NCBI GenBank assembly: GCA_030272585.1
Contig: BSYQ01000002.1
Span: forward strand, 6,696,001 to 6,760,000
Reading direction: 5' to 3'
DNA: 64,000 nucleotides
Source: Bryopsis sp. KO-2023
Taxonomy: Eukaryota; Chlorophyta; Ulvophyceae; Bryopsidales; Bryopsidaceae
Under the pieces are notes generated by a model that was not told where the DNA came from, made no database searches, and saw nothing but the letters and a program-made list of their open reading frames with translations. Shown here piece by piece: positions 57,300 through 64,000 of this stretch (position 1 is the first letter of the stretch; each line of letters opens with the position of its first letter). A program made the position numbers and the translations under genes.

Positions 57300-58350
57300 C
57301 TTTTAGTTCCAGATGATGGGGGCGAATTGCAAAGAAACGAAAAGAAGAAATCAACTGGACTCTCCAATGCTACGGGCTGCCCTTAGCGTGGGACAGCAAC
57401 AACAGGAGCCCTGTCTCAACTGGAGATCAGGAATACCCAGAGTGGCTTGCTAGGTCAGGTTAGTTTCCACCCACTCATCTGCTTAACAAAAGGAAAAAGA
57501 TAAGCAAGAAAAGATAAGCCAGGCCTGTAGAGGGAAGGCTTCCTTTTGGATGGGGGGACAATGAGCAAAAACAATTGCAGAAAAGCATCGCCTAATTCTC
57601 TTTTTTTGGGGGGGGCAGTGACCCACAAATAATCAACAGCTGGTCCTGCAATGGAAAATTCTTAGAATATTTTCTATTCAAAATTGTTCAGGATTCTGCA
57701 TTGGGCTGTGGAGAGGGGTCGACACATCGGACTGTTTTCCACCATTCTAGATACTATAATTTAGAACAAGGTGAGGGAAAAAGAATGTTTCATACAAAGA
57801 GAAAAAAATAGCTTCGTTGATATATTGGGAAAAAAAAATGCAGAGATTTCTTTTGGGGTTGACTTTCTTTTTTCACTTGAAATCCGGTTTTCTGGATTAT
57901 TTATCCTTGCAAGGGATTTCACTTTGCATATTTCGGTTGGACCCTGGAACAAAACAGGGATGACTAAAAGAAAACTTTCAAAACAAAATGAAAAGGAGCC
58001 CGAACTCAGCAGAGTCACTGGTGCCTAATGCAGCCAGTGGGTTTTAATAATAAGAACACACACACATGGACAATGATGTTTTTGTTGTGAATTCCCCCAC
58101 ATGTGTAACTCTTTTCTTTCTTCCCCATGTAGCCCACGAGCCTGATTCTGCCAGTGTTTTCCGCCCTGGGTAGAAAAAACAAAAAATAAAGGAATCGGTG
58201 ATGGTTAAATTGGTGGACTGCAGAAAACCCAAGAATCTTAAACCAGCCACAGGTTGCAACAATCCACCAATCAAGGCCGACCACCAACATGCATGAAAAT
58301 CCCCCAACCACAGGGACATCCCCCAACCAAACAAAATCAGCCGACATGGA
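57300..58350 (-). repeat. Inverted, decayed left part of the repeat unit (fragment D)
   Basis: Reverse complement follows the order of 7090-8170: the CACATGTGTAACTC, TTGCAAGGGAT, CATTGGGCTGTGGA and ACCTGACC-type landmarks are all present in inverse order. Not contiguous in the original spacing with 56309-56930. Confidence 0.6.
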
Positions 58351-58639
58351 TGAGAATCCAAAAGAAAGACAGACCCCTCCCCAATTGAAAACTATTGGAT
58401 TCGTTCCACGAAAAATATTGAGATTCTTCCCGGAATCACAAGCTCAGGCGCGCTGCGCCGAAACCATGGCACCCGTTGGTGCGTTTGATTGCATACCCAA
58501 ACCGTGAGACCTCGATGCAGCTTCTCCAGAACAGGAAAGCGTTTTCCTGTCCCCCACACAACAGCTCCACACACTCTCCCCCACCTGACTCTTTGGTGGC
58601 TTTGGTCACCACCACGCGTGAGCATCGCGAGGACAGCAA

Positions 58640-59075
58640 TTTGGATTCAGCTGGTTTGGACCGGGGACGCCTTCGAAGACGTCGGAGAGCCGCTCGACGC
58701 CCGCACCGCTCGAGTTTCTGGCGGTTGAATGACTCATCCTTGGGGGGGGTACTTCAGTGAGACATCGCTGCGTATCATCGTTCGCCCGCTGGTCAAGGGG
58801 ATCTGCTAGAGGATCCCTGGACACCAGGTCACGGGTTCGAACCTTCACTCTCGAATTGTCATGCGCCAGAGAGGTCGTAGCCGCCGGTGCTGAAACCGCC
58901 GGCGGGGTTTTTGTTTTTGTTTTTGTTTTTATCTTTTTTGGGGGGATTTTCATGCATGTTGGGGAAAAAAAACTGCTGTTGTTTTCGGTGCTCTTGTGTG
59001 CGTGCGTGAATCCTGAATGTTCATGGTTCTGTTAGAAGTTGCACCACCCCACTTGGTTTCCCAACAAAGTCTCGT
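58640..59075 (-). repeat. Inverted copy of the 22.16-22.64 kb repeat
   Basis: See 22158-22640. Contains GGATCTGCTAGAGGATCC hairpin, GGGTTCGAACC and the GCCGGCGG hairpin. Confidence 0.65.
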
Positions 59076-59109
59076 TTGTTGGGAAACAGCTTGGACTGTC
59101 GACAGTCCA
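59057..59109. repeat. Two adjacent perfect hairpins
   Basis: TTTCCCAACAAA / TTTGTTGGGAAA (59057-59068, 59075-59086, 6-base loop) followed by the 18-bp palindrome TGGACTGTCGACAGTCCA at 59092-59109. The first arm is the end of the 22-kb repeat homology. Confidence 0.9.
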
Positions 59110-59124
59110 GAAACGATTGGGCTA

Positions 59125-59620
59125 ATGTTAGTACAATTCAAAAAAAGTTCTTTCGAAAGACGATGCACGAAACCGTGTAGGGTGCGCTTCATCTGGGTTG
59201 AAAACCTTTTTCTTCTTGTTTGAGGGTTTCAGCTGCTTGGCAGGGCCTTCACTCGATCGAATTACTTACTGAGGAGCAGATGAACGGTCATATTTCTGGA
59301 CCTAGGTAGCGGTGGTGTGATCTCTTTTCGTGGTGCTGTCCTTTTTGTTTCCGGACATATCAAGCACCTTTTAAAAGGTCTAGATGTCTGAGAGGATCAA
59401 GAACTTTTAATTTTTCTTTCCTCCCTCTTCTTTTTTGTTCTTCCCAGAGAGAGTATTCACATTTACTTGTATTTCATATTACAAAAAGCGACCATCACCC
59501 CACAGCCAAACCTACATCTTTGATCTTAAAATGAACATACGCATTGTGGCCACAAGAATTGCCAAGGCCAATATATTGTGGATATATTCGGGTCTCTGAT
59601 TTTTTTCTCAAGGAAAATCT
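59125..59620 (-). repeat. Inverted copy of the 40.74-41.28 kb repeat
   Basis: See 40740-41280. Confidence 0.6.
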
Positions 59621-59768
59621 GCAGCTATTGCACCGACATCTCTTTTAATAATCCCTCATTCTCCACGTGAGATTTTATGCAGGGACTTCCACAGAACTCG
59701 ATTGACCCTTGCTCTTTCAATGGGTGCCCTCTCTTTCATGCCTTCTAGGTCCACATACAGTGTGTCCG

Positions 59769-60245
59769 TCATGAAGGGTCTTTCCTCCGATGACTCAATT
59801 TCGCTGGTAATGCAGAGTCGATTGTCCCCGACTTCTCCACACCTCGCATTTGTTTTTCAGGCAGCGTTTGCTGGGCCTGGCCATCGTGCGGGCTCCCGGT
59901 TTCTGAAAGGTGTTTTATACGCTTAGCGGTCAATCTTGGATCGATTCCTTCACCTCTACAGCTGGTTCCTGGGTTTTCTGGGTTTGTCCACTGAAGGAGC
60001 AGCTGGTCGCGCCTATCGATCAGACAAAGCACCAGCGTCGCGATCTCTGGCGCCCACTCTTCGAAATCTAAATCTGACACGACCTGATGAACCTCCGGCA
60101 TATCGACCGTCCTCTTTGCCGCATTCCAATCCTTCGCAACACAAGAGCACCTTGCTAGATCTATGCGTCGAAGTGGAGCGAAAATTTGATGAAGGAGCTC
60201 TTCGGGGAGGTCCCACGCAATCCTGGGCTTCTCGATGGTGGCTGT
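59769..60245 (-). pseudogene. F-box fragment (F-box/WD40 family), inverted relative of gene 1
   Basis: Minus strand: PRIAWDLPEELLHQIFAPLR then IDLARCSCVAKDWNAA, an F-box closest in layout to genes 1 and 2. The frame stays open about 120 codons further but shows no WD40 blades (it continues FEEWAPEIATLVLCLIDRRD...). No in-frame ATG is found just upstream. About 270 bases farther upstream begins the block shared with the window's left end (60520-60746). A truncated duplicate. Confidence 0.65.
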
Positions 60246-60519
60246 CGCCAGACAACCAGAGCGAAAAGAATTAGCAGAATCGCAGGGCGTAGGCTCCCTT
60301 CCCTATTGCTAGGGGCTACATGTGCAAATTCCGGTCGAGTTTCACCCAACAGAAAGCCCTCGAACCCCAAGTTGCATCGGAAAAAAATACTCCCCACTTG
60401 CAGAGTTCCTTCCCTGACGACAAGCATACCTATGGCAGCTTCGATCGTTCGCCTTTTCATAATGAGTTCCTCCCAATCGTTGAGGTTCTTTCGTGGGACT
60501 TTTCTCTTTTCTCTTTTTT

Positions 60520-60746
60520 CGCGAACAAGCGTAGCCTGTCGTCCATGGAGAAGTTTGTGGGATGTACGTCACTTTTGTTCAAGATCTTTCTCACACCTCT
60601 GAAGATATTTCTTTTTTTCCAATCAAGTAAATGATTTTCAGTTTTGCCGTCCACCTATCGAAAAGAGAGTTTCCTGTTTCGACGGTTTTGTTTTTTTTTT
60701 CGTCTTTTTGCGTCGTGGAAAGAGATCGCTGGATTTATTTTAACCC
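60520..60746 (-). repeat. Inverted copy of 1-230
   Basis: Reverse complement matches the left edge of the window, including GAAACAGGAAACTCTC and AGGGTTAAAATAAAT. Confidence 0.75.
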
Positions 60747-61559
60747 TGTCGCCTTTTTTCGCTCTGGCGAAACGCGGGACAATAATCTGGAAGGAGCAAT
60801 ATCGTCGATACAAGGGTTGGACGACAAATTTTTCTTCGACAGCGATGACTCGTTGTAGGGAAACAAACAAGCAAGAGTACGGGGCGTTTCTGTTGGCATG
60901 TTTTCTTTCTCGTTTCTCAGGGAGGACTGGGACCAAATATTTACCACGGTACGACTTGTTCCATTATTTTTCTTTTTTTCTGGCGAAGAAGCGGCCTGTG
61001 GATGTCTTCGTGGAAAATTGGAGAATGTTTTTTCAAGGGGGGTGGGAAGCAAAATTATTTTTTTTTAGGAAACCCCAAGGCTTTCAACTGGCAAAAGAGT
61101 CCAGACCTTTTTGAAAACGAATAAATTAATTAAAATTTAAAGCAGCCTGAAAATTAAAGATGAGAAAACCCTGAATACCTTTTTTTTCTTCTTTCACAAC
61201 AGAAACAGGCTTCTTTCTGGGGGTAATAAAATCAGGTGAAGGTAAGAAAGAAAATAAATAAATCTTGGAAATATATTATTTCCCCCCGAACAAAAAGCCC
61301 TGATTGATGAGAGATGCTCTGAGGAAAGTTTGTATTGTCCGTTTTTTCCTCCAAGATAAAATAAAAAGATTGAATAAAAAACCCTTTGCTCCTCACAATT
61401 TTTTATTAATTTATTTTGTCTACTTTAATTCTGAAAGACTTATTTGTTTTTTTTGAAAAAAAAAGATGCATGTATCAGCAACTGCTGATACCCACAGGCT
61501 CAAGCAACTGACCTACATTTTAAAAAGTATTTTTAGAATTTAATTGTATTTTGAGATAA
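60747..61559. other. Intergenic; nothing recognised
   Basis: The homology to the window's left edge stops at 60746 because that sequence begins at base 1. Frames on both strands are unsupported. Confidence 0.4.
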
Positions 61560-62640
61560 ATTGGTGGAAATTGGGACAGTAGGGGTTCGAATCCCCGGTG
61601 TTGCTTTGATAAAAAGTGTTTTTTTCTTTTTATTTTCTACTGTTCGTCTCTTTTTCTTTTAATTATGTCTTTTCTTTTACCTCAGAAAATATAAGGAGAG
61701 AATAGTCTGTTATTTTCTCTTCGCCTTGACTAGTTTTTTTATTTTTTCAACCTTCTTTTCCACAGAGATTTTGGAAATATTATTTTTGTAGTACAGGGGC
61801 AGGTGCTGTTTTTAAAATAATTGCATGCATTTATTCATCTCATTTTATTTATTATTTTTAAGTTCCATTCAATTTAATACATAGATATAGTATTTTCTTT
61901 TTCTTTTCTCTTTTTTTTTTTGAAGCTCGACACCCCCTGTTCAGGATCTTCTTTTCCTGTTTTTTTGTTCACACTTTTATGTCCAGCAAGCACTGCCTGC
62001 AGGTGGTGGAAATTAATTTTTTACATTCTCAGATTCGACTCACAGGATGTGTGGGGCACTGGAAACCAGCCATCCAACATTTGCGTTTGTTTGAACATGT
62101 GGTGAAAGCCAGCCAGCCAGCCAGCCAACATTTTTTCATGTGGTGAAAATGAACCAGCCAACCACCATTTCCACATGTGGTGAAAATGTCGGTGGAGGCC
62201 ATGTCTGACACCCCCCCCCCTGTTCTGGAGATTGAAGGGGTGCAATGCATTATCGATGTGTATGCATGAGGTAAGCAATCCAGAATGAAAACAAAATGCA
62301 GCTTTACACCTGAATGGGATGATTGGTTGTTTGAATTTCTCGATTCTCTTTTTACCTTCGTGAAACCAAAAAAAGAAAGGAAAAAATATCCATGAAATCA
62401 GAAAAAAAAGAAAATCTAGGTGTGGCCTAGATTGACCTGACTAATCTTCCTACCATAAACTCTACCTCCTAAGAAATCATCCATTGTGGAAATTTTGAAT
62501 TGAGCGCCTCAGTTCCCCCCCCCCCCCAACACGAACACGCTCTTTGTCCAAATCATTGAATGTGCACCTGCAATTTCACTAGAGGTTGATTCAGCGAGCG
62601 TGGATGTGAGTTCTGTTTCGAATATATGCAAACGCAGGTA
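61560..62640 (+). repeat. Dispersed repeat with tRNA-like head, copy 2
   Basis: B box AGGGGTTCGAATCCCC at 61581 followed by the same body as 52000-52800, here expanded by a (CCAG)n stretch and extra copies of CATGTGGTGAAA at 62095-62190. Confidence 0.6.
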
Positions 62641-63585
62641 GCGAATCTCTGGACATGGTTTTCTAGTTCTTTACAATAGTGGGGTGGATGGCGTAACAAC
62701 AAAAGAAAGGTGAAATTAGCCGGACTTTGCTGCATTAGGCACCTGATTCGGAAGTTTAACTGGAATCAATCAAGAAGGTTTATAGATAAGGGGAAGACAT
62801 ACATATATATGCCTATGTATACATATTTGTATACAGGAATAGCTCTCATAAGCTTCGGTTTTTTCAAAAAAAAAAGGGGGGGGGGGGCAACCAGCCATCG
62901 AAGAGCCACCACGAAGGGGTGGTGCCCCTCAGTAGGCTGAATAATAAAAAAAGGAAATGGCTCAGGAAATGGATGCTGTCTTCCTTGATGCAATGCCCTG
63001 CATGAAACCAAAAGAAGAAAAATAAACAAGAGGAGGCAAGGAAAAGGCGAGTCACCAGCCAAAAAGGACACTAAAAAGGTAAAATGGAGAAAGGAGATTT
63101 TTTTTGGGGGGGGGGAAAGAAATGTTCGAAAATTCTACCAAGCGAGGCTGCGGTGGTAAGCTCGTCAAAAATGAGGGTGGGGGGTTTCATGCGGGGGGGA
63201 CTCCTGTGAGGTTTTCCCCTGAAGATGAGATCAGCAGGATGAAGGCGTCTGACCTGGGGAGGGCTAGAGATAAACACTCGAAGCAATTAAGAGACAGACT
63301 GCACTTCAGCTCGCCCAGGCTGTCATGCAGAAACTCTGTTGCATGCCGGTTGCGACACTTCCATTTGCGATTCTGGTGTATTCACCTTTTTTGTTGGTTT
63401 CTTTTCCAGCAAGTGTTTTATCTTATCCTTTTTTGATTTTATTTCTACCTTTCAAATAATAATGGGTTTTACTTTATTTTATTTCACTTTATTTTTTTCT
63501 TTTTCTTTTTCCAAAGAGGCTGGAAGGTATTGAATTTTTTTTCAATTTTTTTTTTCAAATTTGTCATATATTTTACAGTAGTGAT
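62641..63585. other. Nothing recognised
   Basis: A 110-codon plus frame (63104-63436) has no recognisable motif and ends in low-complexity T-rich sequence. Confidence 0.35.
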
Positions 63586-63700
63586 TCCGATATAGTGCCG
63601 CTCGATATAGTGCCGGCTTTCAGTATAGTGCCGCTTTTCTTCCAGAACCAGAACTGAAACGATATAGTGCCGTTTTTGGCAAAACCGGCACTATTTGAAA
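63586..63700. repeat. Cluster of TATAGTGCCG motifs with terminal hairpin
   Basis: Four direct copies of (GA)TATAGTGCCG (about 63590, 63605, 63624, 63661) and one inverted copy (CGGCACTAT at about 63686). The last direct and inverted copies form a hairpin. May be the end of a Tc1/mariner- or pogo-like TIR element; nothing coding seen before the window ends. 63701-64000 holds nothing recognised. Confidence 0.5.
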
Positions 63701-64000
63701 CATCTGCACAAGGATGATTAAATCTAACAGAAAACTTGAAAATGAAGAAGCCGCAAAAAGCATCAATCAATCAATTACAGCAAAAAGAGGCCATCACCCC
63801 CAAAAAAACATCACAAGCGAGTTCTGTATTACGAGAAAATTTCATGTCAGACTGAAGTCTCATCAGAACACTCCGTCCCTCCCTTTGCCTGTGGCGGCCT
63901 GCCCACATTGATGCTGTAAATATTGAGGCGGAGAAAGCTTGGTGCTGTGCGTTTAGTGGACGAGAAACTGTGACACTTCGAAAGGTAACTAATGGCTAGA

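Overview
The window is nuclear DNA of a eukaryote. Genes are broken by GT-AG introns with pyrimidine-rich 3' ends, and intergenic DNA is long and repetitive. The proteins I recognise are eukaryotic: F-box/WD40 proteins, the ER chaperone BiP with an HDEL tail, an Arf GTPase, a poly(A)-binding-protein MLLE domain, a bestrophin-type anion channel and a proline iminopeptidase. Intron density, the algal/plant-type HDEL signal and a possibly organelle-targeted bestrophin suggest a unicellular alga or other protist. I cannot name the species.

Only four genes look intact: F-box/WD40 gene 1 (720-1763, +), F-box/WD40 gene 2 (19888-21048, -), a five-exon bestrophin-like channel (41347-43332, -, first exon junction unresolved) and a five-exon 181-residue Arf (54408-55849, -) that has lost its DVGGQ motif. 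The rest is largely duplicated, truncated or rearranged: three further F-box/WD40 remnants (5.8-6.1, 35.8-36.6 and 59.8-60.2 kb) and two 5'-truncated BiP copies (17.4-19.1 and 32.9-34.7 kb).

The main architecture is a several-kb unit present three times in direct orientation: A (about 6.9-19.4 kb, interrupted), B (about 26.7-35.0 kb) and C (about 44.4-49.55 kb). A fourth, inverted and scrambled set of pieces lies at 56.3-58.35 kb. The unit carries an unrecognised multi-exon gene and, in A and B, ends in a BiP fragment. About 1.3 kb of its middle is virtually identical in A, B and C while the flanks differ by several to ten percent, which looks like recent gene conversion.

Copy A is split by a 4.15-kb insertion (8234-12383). 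It has 37-bp perfect terminal inverted repeats and subterminal GTCGGCGAC-rich arrays. B and C have the uninterrupted site. Inside, on one strand, are exon fragments of a PABP MLLE domain, a proline iminopeptidase and an unidentified gene. This looks like a gene-capturing (Pack-type) DNA transposon and is the most interesting object here.

Other themes are fold-back elements and perfect palindromes (3.27-3.93, 21.80, 26.79, 34.26, 42.07, 44.0-44.25, 57.14 and 59.06 kb), at least two of which are derived insertions when compared with sister copies; scattered tRNA-like sequences with Pol III B boxes, including a conserved 91-nt pair at 38.64 and 51.84 kb; a 71-bp minisatellite (24.83-25.57 kb); and a right-hand region (56.3-60.75 kb) built from inverted pieces of sequences found elsewhere in the window.
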